Positions 22,380-33,742 of a DNA stretch of 64,000 nucleotides are shown here, piece by piece. Positions within the stretch are counted from its first letter, which is position 1. Every line of letters begins with the position of its first letter. Below the pieces are notes generated by a model. The model did not search any database. It saw nothing but the letters and a program-made list of their open reading frames with translations, and was not told the DNA's origin. Origin of the DNA: Viola odorata (taxonomy: Eukaryota; Streptophyta; Magnoliopsida; Malpighiales; Violaceae); the NCBI GenBank assembly GCA_963691705.1, contig OY829541.1:56839931-56903930 (forward strand), written 5' to 3'. The translations under genes were made by a program, and so were the position numbers.

Positions 22380-24333
22380 TCAGATTCTATCTTGCTGGGG
22401 ATGCGCAATGCGCACCGTACAAATAGACTATTTTATTATTTTATTATATAAATAAATATAGATGTTTTAGTATGTTTATCGCTTTTGGTTGTGGGCTTTG
22501 GCTACGTTGTTGCTGGATTTGATAATCGCTTCGAGGTTGGGCTTTTTCCAGTCTTCTCGAGTCCTCTCTATATAGAAATATTTTAAATATTTTATAAATA
22601 AAAAATCTTCTCTTTAAATATTTGTTCTTTAAGTTTCTCTTTATATAATACTTATTAATATAAGTGTTACTTCTCATAGTACTTTTTATCACATTCACGA
22701 GCAATTATACAGTACTTCAGGTATTATTTTAGGCACGTTTAGTTGAATCGTTTAATTAATAAAAAAATTATATATAAGCTTGATGGTTACAAATAAGGAG
22801 TGTACAAAATTTAAATTTTAAAAATTTTATTCACCTAGTAATAAAATAAACTCAAATAATTTTGTTTAGTGCAACCGTCTTATTAGCCGAAGGATCCAAC
22901 TACGCGACTACTCCATCAATTTTTCCAATTTGACCTGGCATAAGGACCCACTCTCAGTATATGCTCCTTCCTTAATTATTATTGTACATAATCGGTAATA
23001 TCTCAACCATCAACAAAATTATGATAGTTTTATTTTCATAGCCTAAATTATTATTATCATACTTTTTTTATTTATATCTCACGCTCTTTTATCTAAAAAT
23101 GCTACATTATTCATATTTAAGTACTAAAAAATAAAATATGTTATAAAATATAAAAAGACTAAATTATTTTGCAAAAAATTTCAAATTTTTTTTTTTTTAC
23201 TCTAGTTCAACAAATTCATATTATTAATCTAAAAAAATAATAATGTTATTTTAAACATATCTACCCTTATAATTTATGTAAATTGATACAAATTGTGCTA
23301 AAAATATTTCATAATTGATATTTAACTAACTAATGCTTCTAATTAAAATCATATGAGTAAAATTCAATGTTTAACATTGTAATGAATAACATTTTTTATC
23401 ATGTTATTATCGAAAGTTACATTATGAAATAAATACAAACTCAATTTAAAATAAATAACTTCACACATCCTAAACAAATAAGAATAAATATGGCTAAAGA
23501 TACACATTTTTTTATATTTATCTAAAATTAATCCTGGTAAATTGATTCCAATGTTCTAATTGTTTTAATTAATCAATACTCCTAATTAAACTCATACGAA
23601 TAAAATTAGATCAATATTTACATACAAACATTAGTTTAATAAATACTAAATACTCCTAATTATTTTTTTTAGAGTTTTTACATTTTTTCTGAATTTTTAG
23701 ATTAATTTTTTTTATAGATTTTTTAACTTTTTTTGGGAATTTTTATATTTTTTGGATTTTTTACATTGTAGTGTTAATTCTGAAAAACCATTTTGCAATT
23801 GCAAAACTTCAAATATGGCGTTTGCAAAATTTTCTAAACTTGTAGTGTTAATTCTGAAAATCTGTTTTGCAATTGCAAAACTGAAAAATTTGCTGAAAAT
23901 TTTCCATTTGCAAAATGTTGCTGTGAAACAGATTTTGAAAAAATTTCTAACTTTTGGTAAATTTTCTGAAAATTTTTCAAATTTTTTTTCTCCCTAAATG
24001 GCTTGTGCTTTTGAATTTAGACATGGATATATTTAGCATATTTATATTTGATCTTTAACAAATAGTGAGTCATCCGGTCGCCTTGAGATACGTGCTAGAA
24101 TAGTAAACGTCATTCTTTTGGGAATGGAGGGAGAACCATTTAATATATAATGGAGAAGTCAATGAGTTATTTGATTAGTAGTAAAAATATCAGTAAAAAT
24201 GTAGATGAGGTTGGAATTACCAACCGACCGACTGCAATCATACTATGAGCAATTAGTTTGCTCACGCGCTATTGCATGCTTCCTGACAACTAAAGAGAGC
24301 GCGTGGAGACTTTTATTTGCTTCGGAGGCGTCA
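22380..24333. other. AT-rich intergenic sequence
   Basis: No coding frame recognised. At 23767-23885 a unit TGTAGTGTTAATTCTGAAAA followed by TTTTGCAATTGCAAAAC occurs twice, 74 bp apart. Bases 23975-24064 recur in the same orientation at 25674-25763, on the other side of the hAT element. Confidence 0.5.
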
Positions 24334-24523
24334 ACGTCAATTAGGGCTGAGCAAATGACCCGCCCACCCCGCCAAAACCGCCAACCCGACCCGACCCGAC
24401 CCGCCAAAACTTAAAAAACCGCCAACCCGCCCATATACAGATACATAACCGACCCGCTTATTCAGTGGCGGGTCGGTTCGCGGGTCAATTTTACATATAT
24501 TGCAAAATAACCGACCCGACCCG

Positions 24524-24552
24524 ACCCTAACCCTAACCCTAAGTATATATAC
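24524..24552 (+). promoter_or_regulatory. telo-box cluster and TATA box inside the hAT element
   Basis: ACCCTAACCCTAACCCTAA (24524-24542) is followed at once by GTATATATAC. Telo-boxes (AACCCTAA) near TATA boxes are common in promoters of plant ribosomal and cell-cycle genes. A CT-rich leader and ATG (24671) lie downstream. Confidence 0.5.
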
Positions 24553-24670
24553 ATCTCTTTCTCATTTTTTCATTCATTAGCCGCTGCCTATTTTTCTTTT
24601 CTCCTCTTTTCTTCCTTCTTTCTTCTTCCTCACTCTCCCTCTCCAAACAAACAATCACAAACCTCTCTCC

Positions 24671-24900
24671 ATGAATCTCAAACCCAATCTCTTCACCCTC
24701 TCCGCCTCCTCCATCTACACACCATCATCTACTCTGGCCTCCTCACCATCTTTCTCTTCCCCTTCCCCGTTCGCGATTTCTCCTCCCTACCGTCGCGCCA
24801 TCTCCGTCTCACCACCCTTCTGCACTTCCTCCTCCGTTGGCTCCTCCGTCTCCTCTACTGGATCCGCCCCTACGGTTACAATATTGTTTTGTGAACAATC
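24671..24900 (+). pseudogene. possible captured first exon in the hAT element
   Basis: From the ATG the frame is Ser/Pro/Thr-rich and low-complexity. A different frame over the same bases reads more like protein, with hydrophobic IYSGLLTIFLFPFPV and LLHFLLRWLLRLLYWIRPYG, suggesting membrane segments. The GC content drops sharply at about 24890, as at an exon-intron border. I do not recognise the parent gene, and which frame was coding is uncertain. Confidence 0.35.
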
Positions 24901-25581
24901 AATTAATTTGTAATTTTTTTTTTGATTTGCTCGGATGTTTCCTCGTATTGTTTTAATGTTAATTTATGTTTAATACTAAATTTATGTTCAATTTGTGGGT
25001 TTTGTTGTTCTGGATCTGAGGTTTGGTGTTGATGTTAATTTGAATGTTATTTTATTTCTCTGGTTATTAATTCGTATGAGTTAGATCTAGATTTGATTTT
25101 TTCTGTTATTGATTTGATTTTTTCTTGTAAAGTTAGATCTAGATTTAAGAAAAGTTTATCATGTGGAGGTTTATAGATCTGATAAAAAGATCTAGTTTTT
25201 TGTATGATAAAAGTTAGATCTGTTATTTGGTTTTGATTTGGATTTAGACGGCTAGATATTTTTGTTTCTGTTTAGGGTTTGTTGGAGGAAGAAGAAGATG
25301 AGATGTTTTTGTTTTAGGTTTGTTAGGTTTGGCTAATGGGCTCAGCCCAGTTGGAGGAAAGAAAGGTTGAGTTTTTTTTTTGTTAAAACCGGCCAATTAT
25401 TTTAGGCCTAGAGATATAACCGCCAACCCGCCGATAACCGATCCGACCCGCCACACCCGCCAACCCGCGGTTATATGTACCTATAACCGACCCGAACCGA
25501 CCCGCTAAATTTTAGGCTGGTCGGTGACGGGTCAGGCCTAAAACCGATCCGACCGGACCCGTGCTCAGCCTTAACGTCAAT

Positions 25582-26575
25582 GGCCGTTGATTGTGTCTAG
25601 ATGATCCTGCTTATGCCACATTTGTCCATCCAATGATGAATTTTATAATGATAAACCCACTTCTCCTTAGATTTCCAAATTTTTTTCTTCTCCTAAATGG
25701 TTTGTGTTTTTGAATTTAGACATGAATATATTTAGAATATTTATATTTGATCTTTAACAAATTTAAAATAGGCTACTATTTAATTTATTATTATTTTTTT
25801 CAAAAAAATATTAGCATTGTTTTTTAATTAAAATAAAATTGATTTAACAAAAGTAGTAGCTTTTGTTTTTCAAAAAAATAAGAAATAGTTGTTAGGTGAA
25901 TACGATTTCGAGTTTTTTAAGGCTGAAAAATGCATTTTGCAAAATAGAAAACGTACTGTAGCTGTGAAACAGGATTGAAAATTTTGTAAAATTTTCTGTT
26001 GTTTTGCAAAAACTGAAAATTTTGAAAAGAGCGTTGAAATAACACTACTCCAAAATTTAATGTCAATGGAAAAGCAAGATTAGTTGTCAATGACATTTGT
26101 GAGAATGAGTAGATATTAAATGGGGTGTGGGTCGGGTCAGATTTATTACCTACATGATTTTCAAATGGATACCTACTAGGTTATGTCCAATGGGCCTATA
26201 TATATACATATTTTTTTAGACCAATACCTTTATTATTATTTTTTAAAATGCATGTCCATTTTTTCATATTTATTTGATATTTGATAGTTTTTTATTTAAT
26301 AAATAAATCATATTTATATTATTACATTAGTAGATAGTTATTTATTTAAATAAAAATAAATGGTAATTTAGATACTGATTAGTTCTATGATTTCATATGC
26401 AAAATCTACCAGGTATTCATCTGATTTTGATACCCATAATCTTACGTTCCATCTTTTGTGTATCAATCAATGTTAAGGCCGTTTCCTAGACGATTGAATT
26501 TTGGGGATGAATTGGCAATTGATAATTACTTGAACAAGACACTTCAATTGGCAAAAGAGATTTGATAGCTTACCA
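25582..26575. other. AT-rich sequence with a second copy of a flank repeat
   Basis: 25674-25763 is a direct copy of 23975-24064 (CTAAATGG.TTGTG.TTTTGAATTTAGACATG). 25920-26040 repeats the TTTTGCAAAA/CTGAAAATTTT style seen at 23800-23960. No coding frame recognised. Confidence 0.5.
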
Positions 26576-26687
26576 TTTTATTTTGGGTCAATAGTGTTTT
26601 GACCCTGAACTATCGCGAAAAACAAGATACCTCCCTGAACTAAAAAAATTTAAAAGAAGGTCCCTGAACTAAAAGTCAATAAAATGC

Positions 26688-28579
26688 GGGTTAAAACAAA
26701 TTTTGGCACCTGAACTATAATTGTTTGACTCATTTGGCACCTCTATTTTTTTTTTGCTTTAAAAGGCACCTAAACTCTTTACAAATGACACATTTGGTAC
26801 TCAGCACTAACGCCGTCCATCGCAACCCTTATCTCGCTGACGTGGCATGACACGTCATAATGCTGCTGACATAGGATACGAACGGCGCGTCGTTCGTTCT
26901 CAAGCAGACGACGCGTCGTTTGGTAAATTAAAAAAAAAATCCAAAAAATCTGAAAAATCTAGAAAAATTACAAAAAATTAAAAATTAAATCATTTATTTT
27001 GAAAAAAATTCAGAAAAATAATATAATTAATTAAAAAATCAAAAAAATAATGTAATTAATTTTTAAAAATCAAAAAAATAAGAAAAAAAGCATTTTCATT
27101 TCATTAAAAATAAAATTATCTCCACTCTTTTTTTCTCTTTCATTATCTTTTTTTTCATAATTAATGAAATTATTTCATTAAAAAAGCATTTTTATTTTTC
27201 TTTCCTTTTTTTCTTTTTCTTTTTTTTTTTTTTTTTTTTCTTTCTTTCTTTCTTCTTTCTCTTCTTCTTCCTCTCTTCTTCGCAATTACCGTTTCTTTAT
27301 TTTCTTTTTTTTTTGCTAATGTTGCAGGATTGTGGAATGGGAATCAGCAAAATAGAAATAAACTTGAGGAGACTGCTGGAAGCGGCACCTCAGCAGCAAA
27401 ATCAAGCCAAACTCATCCATGTATGTATTCACGTTTGTATTTTTTGATTTGTGAAAAAACAAGAACGGATCCGGATTTGTTCATACAAAACCCGGATTCG
27501 TTCATATAGGATCCGGATTCGTTCATCACGACCCGGATTCGTTCATCACATGCATCACCCATTCCCTCCACTTCAAATCGCCGAATCACCACACCAACCA
27601 TCCACCCTCCGGCCAACCACCAAATCCATCTCCCTCGCCGATCAGCCACGATCCACCCATCACAACTGCCCAATCACCTCCCACAACCTCCAATTACAAC
27701 CATCCAACAACTCGAATCACCACATCAACACAACCAGAGAAGGGAAGAAAAGAAAGTAAAAGAAAAAGAGCAGTGGAAGAGAAGAAAAAAGAGAGCAAGA
27801 AAGAAATAAAATAAGAAGAGAGATGGCTTTGAATGAGAAAAGAAAATAGAGAGAAAATGGTGCAGAGAAGGGAAGAAAAGAAAGTAAAAGAAAAAGAGAA
27901 AGGAAGAAAAGAAAAAGAGAAAGGAAGAAAAGAAAAAGAAAAAATAGATGTCAGGAAAGGAAAAATGAAAAGAAAGAAAAGAATGAAAAAGGAAAGGGCC
28001 CACGCTGCCCAACACCACGCTGGAAGAAGAAGAGAAAGAAGAGAGAAAGAAAAAGAAAAGGAAAAAGAAAGAAAGAAAAAAGAAAGAGTGGAGATAATTT
28101 TATTTTTAATGAAATAAAAATACTTTTTTTCTTATTTTTTTATTTTTAAAAATCAATTACATTATTTTTTTAATTTTTTTAATTAATTATATTATTTTTC
28201 TGAATTTTTTTCAAAATAAATGATTTAATTTTTAATTTTTTGTAATTTTTCTGTGTTTTTCTAGATTTTTCAGAATTTTTTTTTGAATTTTTTGAATTTT
28301 TTTGCATTTTTTGGTTTTTTTTTTAAATTTATCAAATGACGCGTCGTCTGCTTGAGAACGAACGACGCGTCGTTCGTATCCTATGTCAGCAGCATTATGA
28401 CGTGTCATGCCACGTGGCATGCCACGTCAACGGGATAACGGTTGAGACGGACGACGTTAGTGCTGAGTACCAAATGTGTCATTTGTAAAGAGTTCAGGTG
28501 CCTTTTAAAGCAAAAAAAAAATAGAGGTGCTAAATGAGTCAAACAATTATAGTTCAGGTGCCAAAATTTGTTTTAACCC
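26688..28579. mobile_element. second Mutator-like element nested in the first
   Basis: Ends GGGTTAAAACAAATTTTGGC and its exact complement GCCAAAATTTGTTTTAACCC, with TIRs extending about 450-500 bp, including the block carrying ACGACGCGTCGTT and GCCACGTGGCATG. A 10-bp duplication AATAAAATGC flanks it (26678-26687 and 28580-28589). It sits in the left TIR of the 26585-30181 element. Inside are a 93-bp exon-like segment, a C-rich stretch with four copies of CCGGATTYGTTCAT (27470-27550), and a purine-rich tract (27735-28090) containing a 36-bp direct repeat. Confidence 0.93.
27328..27420 (+). pseudogene. captured exon, gene not identified
   Basis: A 93-bp segment between AATGTTGCAG and GTATGTATTC is open in one frame, exactly 31 codons, and contains [20 protein letters not shown]. 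The clean splice signals and whole-codon length suggest an internal exon lifted from a host gene. The helical, Gln-rich sequence looks conserved, but I cannot name the parent with confidence. Confidence 0.5.
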
Positions 28580-29317
28580 AATAAAATGCAGACCCCTACC
28601 ATCAGTCAACTTTAACAGTCTGTTAAGGTGACCTGCTACAACAGGTTTTTTTTTTTTTAAACCTGGTGTAGCAGGTAATTATGTAAAAAAAAATTAATTT
28701 TTTTTAATTATTTTCTTATTCCAAAATTTCTTTCTTCCTTATTTTCTTATTCCAAAAATTTTAAAATTTCAAAAATTAAAAAACAAAAAAAATTCTTTCC
28801 TTAATTCTAGGTATTTTTATTTCTTTTCAAAAAAATAATATAATTAATATTAAAAATCCAAAAAATAATATAATTAATTTTAAAAATCCAAAAAATACTG
28901 TAATTAATTTTTAAAATTCAAAAAATAATATATTTAATTTCAAAATTTCAAAAAAAATACTATAATTAATTTAAAACATATATAAAAATAATATAATTCC
29001 TTCCATTTTTTTTAAATCTAAAACTTTCCATTTTTATTCCCATGGCTGTCACTTGAATGCTCTCTTTCATCCTCACCCAAAACCAACAAAATTCAACCCT
29101 CACTCTCTAACCCTACCATTCTCTGTCGATCTGCGCAAATTACCAAAATTCGTAGCAAAACTGAATATCCATTACACAACTTCAACATTCATAATGAAAC
29201 CTCCTCTCCCTAATTTTCCAACAAGCTTAACAATTCAAAATCCATAAACATAACATCTTTCATAAAAAAGACAGTACCCTGGTAGCAAAGGCCAAAACCA
29301 TAGCCAAAAACAAAATG

Positions 29318-29563
29318 AAAAGCCTTCGCTATTGCCTGTCTGATGGCGTAGATCTGCGAGGTTTTACCTCCACCCTTGACGCGGATCCTCATGTCAACGC
29401 CAGCAAAACGATGTCGTCCGAGGAGCAGGATTGGATCGTAGGCCTTGAACCGGAGGATCTCGGGCTCCACAAGCTCGATTGGGCACCCATTGATCTTGAT
29501 CAATCCACGGCCGTTCTTGCAGTAAGCGACCGCTACAGCTGTCTTCTTGCGGCCAAAGCACTG
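29318..29563 (-). pseudogene. RPS16: fragment of 40S ribosomal protein S16 (uS9)
   Basis: The minus strand encodes [19 protein letters not shown], then [39 protein letters not shown] and [12 protein letters not shown], covering about residues 10-88 of the 40S S16 protein. Identity leaves off abruptly at AKAF, where unrelated sequence follows. Start codon and the C-terminal half (including the Arg-rich tail) are absent, so this is a captured fragment inside the outer Mutator-like element, not a working gene. The frame within the fragment is still open. Confidence 0.9.
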
Positions 29564-30565
29564 TACGGAAATAAAGGAAACGAAAGAGAAGAAAAAAGAA
29601 AAGAAAGTGCAGCAGAGAAGGGAGTGAGGTCGTGGTCTGGAAAGAAAAGAGAGAAAATAAAGTGCAGGAGAGCAAAAGAAAGAAAAGAAATAAAGGAAAT
29701 AAAGACATAATATAAGAGAAAAATAAGAATTAATTATATTAAATTTTTCTGATATTTTAGATTAATTATATTATTTTTCTGATATTTTAGATTAATTATA
29801 TTATTTTTTGAATTTTTAAAATTAATTAAATTATTTTTCTGAATTTTTAAATTAATTAAACTATTTTTCTTACTTTAATTTTTTTTTCTGATTTTAAATT
29901 TTTTCTTGGAATTTTTAAATTTTTTCTTATATTTTAAATTAATTATATTATTTTTTTCTGAATTTTTTAAATTAATTATATTATTTAATATATAATGGTA
30001 TTATGGTAAATAAATTGTAACAGGCAACAATAAGTAGAAACTAACGGAAAGTTAGTTTGACTGACGGTAGGGGCCTGAATTTCATTGACCTTTAGTTTAG
30101 AAATCTCCTTTTGAATTTTTTTAGTCCAGAAAGGAGTCTTATTTTTTCACGATAGTTCAGGGGTCAAAACACTATTGACTCTTTTATTTTTCGTACGGTA
30201 TTTCATGCATCAACTAACTACGTTCACTTTATTTTTTGTTGAGGAGTTTATTATAAATTTTATTTGATGAACACTTTAAATAACTACTCAATTTGTTAAA
30301 TATGTATTTTTAAATTTCAATTGAATCTAAAAACTAATTTAACTTTATATAAAAAAATTGTTTGTATATTCATTTATATAATATTAATTCTAGACAAAAT
30401 TGAAATTCATTTTTAAACAAAAGATAACACTAACAGAATTTGAAAAGAAAATGAAAAGTATTTTGATGGTGAATGTTTATTTTTCATAAAAAGATAACAG
30501 AATAGTCCTCCCCAACGCAAAGATAACATTTCCCAGTCCTTCGTCCTACTTCCCTTTTGCTGGCC

Positions 30566-33500
30566 ATGGCCACCTTCACAGACTTGTCTTTTCTCCGTCC
30601 AACGCCTTCCCTCATCCCCTCGTTATCAAAATTCACCGCCATTCACAGACCCTTTAAGCTCCGATGCTCAATTTCTGACTCTTCCTCCTCCTCCTCCTCC
30701 TCCTCATCAACAACGACGATTCCTCCGTCTACCGGTTCACATTTCGCAACTGCAGATTGCGTGGTTGTCGGAGGCGGAATCAGCGGTCTTTGCATTGCTC
30801 AAGCACTCTCCACCAAACACGGTGCCGCCGTTCCCAATGTTATCGTCACCGAAGCCAGAGACCACGCTGGCGGCAACATCATCACCGTTGAAAAAGACGG
30901 TTATCTCTGGGAAGAAGGGCCCAATAGCTTCCAGCCGTCCGATCCCATGCTCACTATGGTGGTATGTAATTAACCCCAAAATCATAAAGTATACAAGTAA
31001 ATTTAACATTTCTGTCTGAGTGTGAGTGAAGTTTGAATAGTTGTTCTGTTCTTGTTTGTTAGGTGGATAGTGGGTTGAAGGATGATTTGGTGTTGGGGGA
31101 TCCAGATGCGCCGCGCTTTGTTCTGTGGGACGGGAAGTTGCGGCCGGTACCTGGGAAGCCGAACGACTTGCCGTTTTTTGACTTGATGAGCATTGCTGGG
31201 AAAATTAGAGCTGGCTTTGGCGCTCTTGGACTTCGGCCTCCTCCACCATCAGTTTGTGCTCTTCTTTTGTTGACTTTGTTAGTAGCATTGTTCATTCGCT
31301 CAATCCCAAGGTATAATCATCTGATGTTAGACCTTTGACAAAGGTGACAGGGACGCGAGGAATCCGTTGAAGAGTTTGTTCGGCGAAACCTTGGCGATGA
31401 GGTCTTTGAGCGGTTGATTGAGCCATTTTGTTCAGGTGATAATGGCTTATACTCTGCTAATCGTAAGCTGACTCTTACTGTATGTGACAGTGCTGATGTC
31501 TGTTTCGTATTTGGGGAATTATATTATATTTGTGATATTACTTTCTACTTCTCGTTGTGAATTTTCCGTATGATGATGTCAAAACGGTAGTATTTCATGA
31601 ACCCTGTTGAATTTGATTCTGGTTAGTGATTTGATTTTGTAACATCCCTTAATGATGTTATGTTAAGAGTGTTTCGTATTCTTCCTTCTAACCTAGAGTT
31701 TAGTTAGCTAATCAACATCCAATTATTTCCTAGAATATCATAAATTTTGTAAAGCTCAACATGAAACATCTCTTGTGTTCCAGTGTATTGCATTTTTTTA
31801 TCCTAAAATATTTTAGTACACAGGTGTTTATGCGGGTGATCCTTCAAAGCTTAGCATGAAAGCTGCATTTGGAAAAGTTTGGAAGCTGGAGCAAAATGGT
31901 GGAAGTATCATTGGCGGCACAATCAAAGCAATCCAGGGTAGAAGCAAAAACCTGAAGCCGCCTCGGGACCCGTAATACATCTAAGCTTCACAGAGAAACA
32001 TATTTTTACCATTCATTTTTAGTTTCTCTTGAGATTCTTATGTTTAGTTGCCCTGCAGACGTCTACCAACACCAAAGGGCCAAACAGTTGGATCTTTTAG
32101 AAAAGGTCTTACAATGTTGCCTGAAGCAATTGCTAAAAGGTAACTTCTGTTACTGCAATTCCATTTTTTTGGAAGCAGATCATGTTCATTCTTGTCAATA
32201 AAAGTGATGTTCTGACTGGAATTTACTTGCTCCTGGTATTTTGGTGATTCTTAACCTTAATTCTGTTGATTTTTCGCAGATTGGGTAGCAATGTTAAGTT
32301 ATCTTGGAAGCTTTCAAGTATCGTTAAATTGGACGATGGCGGGTATGGTTTGAAGTATGAAACTCCGGAAGGAGTTGTTTCACTTAAGAGCAAAAGTGTG
32401 GTGTTGACTGTTCCATCCTATATTGCAAGCACTCTATTGAAACCTCTTTCCGTATGTTTTGTTCTTAAACCTAATTTATGTTCAGCACTCTTCTTTCTTC
32501 TCGTGCAGTACTTCCAGTTTGAAATGTGGTCAAGTTATTTTCATATTTCGTAATAACTTCACAATTTATAGTTGAAAAAAATGGATAAGGTATACTTTTC
32601 GTGTGTAGAACTGGATGCAGTTCTGGAGCTTGGACTTGCTTTTGCTATTGCCATCCTCCCCGTCCAATAACAGCTTCTAGTGGATTATTTATTTTCCTGC
32701 AGTTTGTACTATGTAGATTGTAGGGTTTCATTGGTTGCACTCTCATAGTTAATTTCAAATCAACAGTTAATGTTAAGAGGCTAATTTGTAAAGCAACAAT
32801 GATTGTGCCTAACCAAAATATCCATAAATAGGCCTGTTTCTGTAACTATTGTCTTTCACTTAACTAGTTGAGCCAAATATGAGTGTGATTCCTACTATAT
32901 TTTGGTTGAAGAAAATTTTGGGTGTAGCTAATTTTTCCATGTCTCGTTGTTTACAGGCTCCTGCTGCAGATGCACTGTCAAAATTTTATTACCCACCTGT
33001 TGCAGCAGTGTCCATTTCATACCCGAAAGAAGCAATTCGGAAAGAACGCCTAGTAGGTGGTGAACTTAAGGGGTTTGGTCAACTACATCCGCGTAGCCAA
33101 GGGGTGGAAACTTTAGGTATGTTGTTTGGTGAAGCTGGTAATAAACCTTGTCTCCATCTGGATGTCACTGTCCAAGTTGGAAGACCAGAACAAAATATTC
33201 CATAGCGGGGTTATTGAAAAGCTCATGTGACTACTGCAGGAACTATATACAGCTCCTCTCTTTTCCCTAATCGAGCACCAGCTGGAAGGATTTTGCTCTT
33301 GAACTACATCGGAGGGGCTACCAATCCTGGAATCGTGTCCAAGGTAAGTAGAGCATGTGTTATGATTGATAGACCTCATGATGCAAATTTGGGGTATAAA
33401 CAGATTGTTTCTGTAATATTCTATATTTTCTTTCCTCAACAGAGTGAGAGTCAACTTGTAGAAGCAGTTGACCGTGATTTGAGAAAGATGCTCATAAATC

Positions 33501-33742
33501 CTAATGCACCGGATCCCTTATTTGTGGGTTTGAGAGTGTGGCCACAAGCCATCCCACAGTTCTTGATTGGTCATCTTGTCATGCTAGATGCTGCAAAAGA
33601 TGCTATGAAGGGGGAAGGCTTGGGAGGGCTGTTTCTTGGGGGCAACTATGTCTCTGGAGTGGCTTTGGGAAGATGTGTGGAAGGAGCTTACGAGATTGCC
33701 GCTGAGGTGGCTGACTTCGTCTCACAGTATGCATATAAATAG
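30566..33742 (+). CDS. PPOX1: protoporphyrinogen IX oxidase, chloroplast type
   Basis: Nine exons: 30566-30961, 31063-31251, 31351-31435, 31824-31971, 32059-32139, 32280-32451, 32957-33116, 33240-33343 and 33443-33742; 1,635 bases, 544 residues, all junctions GT-AG and in phase. The enzyme oxidises protoporphyrinogen IX to protoporphyrin IX, the last step shared by haem and chlorophyll synthesis, and is the target of diphenyl-ether herbicides. Residues 1-60 form a Ser-rich transit peptide; the FAD-binding motif VVVGGGISGL lies at about 66-75, followed by GGNIITVEKDGYLWEEGPNS. The C-terminus carries GLFLGGNYVSGVALGRCVEG, typical of the FAD domain, and ends SQYAYK. Start chosen at 30566 (CCATGGCC context). 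Length and exon content are normal, so I expect it to be functional. Confidence 0.97.
30687..30712 (+). repeat. TCC trinucleotide repeat in the PPOX1 transit peptide
   Basis: An imperfect (TCC)n encodes a run of ten or more serines at about residues 37-48, within the presumed plastid transit peptide, where such a run is tolerated. Confidence 0.85.

Larger units (their letters stand above)
24342..25573. mobile_element. non-autonomous hAT element carrying a promoter/first-exon-like insert
   Basis: Terminal inverted repeats TAGGGCTGAGCA and TGCTCAGCCTTA, flanked by the 8-bp duplication ACGTCAAT (24334-24341 and 25574-25581), as in hAT elements. Subterminal regions are packed with CCGACCC/GGGTCGG repeats in both orientations, typical of transposase-binding ends. 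No transposase is present. The interior (24520-25350) looks like a gene start: telo-box run, TATATATA, CT-rich leader, a coding-like block to about 24880 and then T-rich intron-like sequence. Confidence 0.9.
26585..30181. mobile_element. Mutator-like element with long TIRs and a captured RPS16 fragment
   Basis: Ends GGGTCAATAGTGTTTTGACC and (reverse complement of the right end) GAGTCAATAGTGTTTTGACC; the terminal repeats remain alignable for about 150-200 bp, interrupted on the left by a nested element. The 9-bp duplication TTTTATTTT flanks it at 26576-26584 and 30182-30190. Long TIRs plus a 9-bp duplication indicate a Mutator-like transposon; no transposase is present. Between 28640 and 30000 it holds AT-rich filler, a ribosomal-protein fragment and a purine-rich tract, the usual make-up of a Pack-MULE. 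Confidence 0.9.

Noticed and set aside
24524..24542. True interstitial telomere repeat
   Set aside because: Only about three CCCTAA units, six-base not seven-base period, directly before a TATA box; a telo-box promoter element fits better.
27833..28117. Lys/Glu-rich 94-residue protein frame
   Set aside because: It is the translation of a purine-rich low-complexity tract inside a Mutator-like element.
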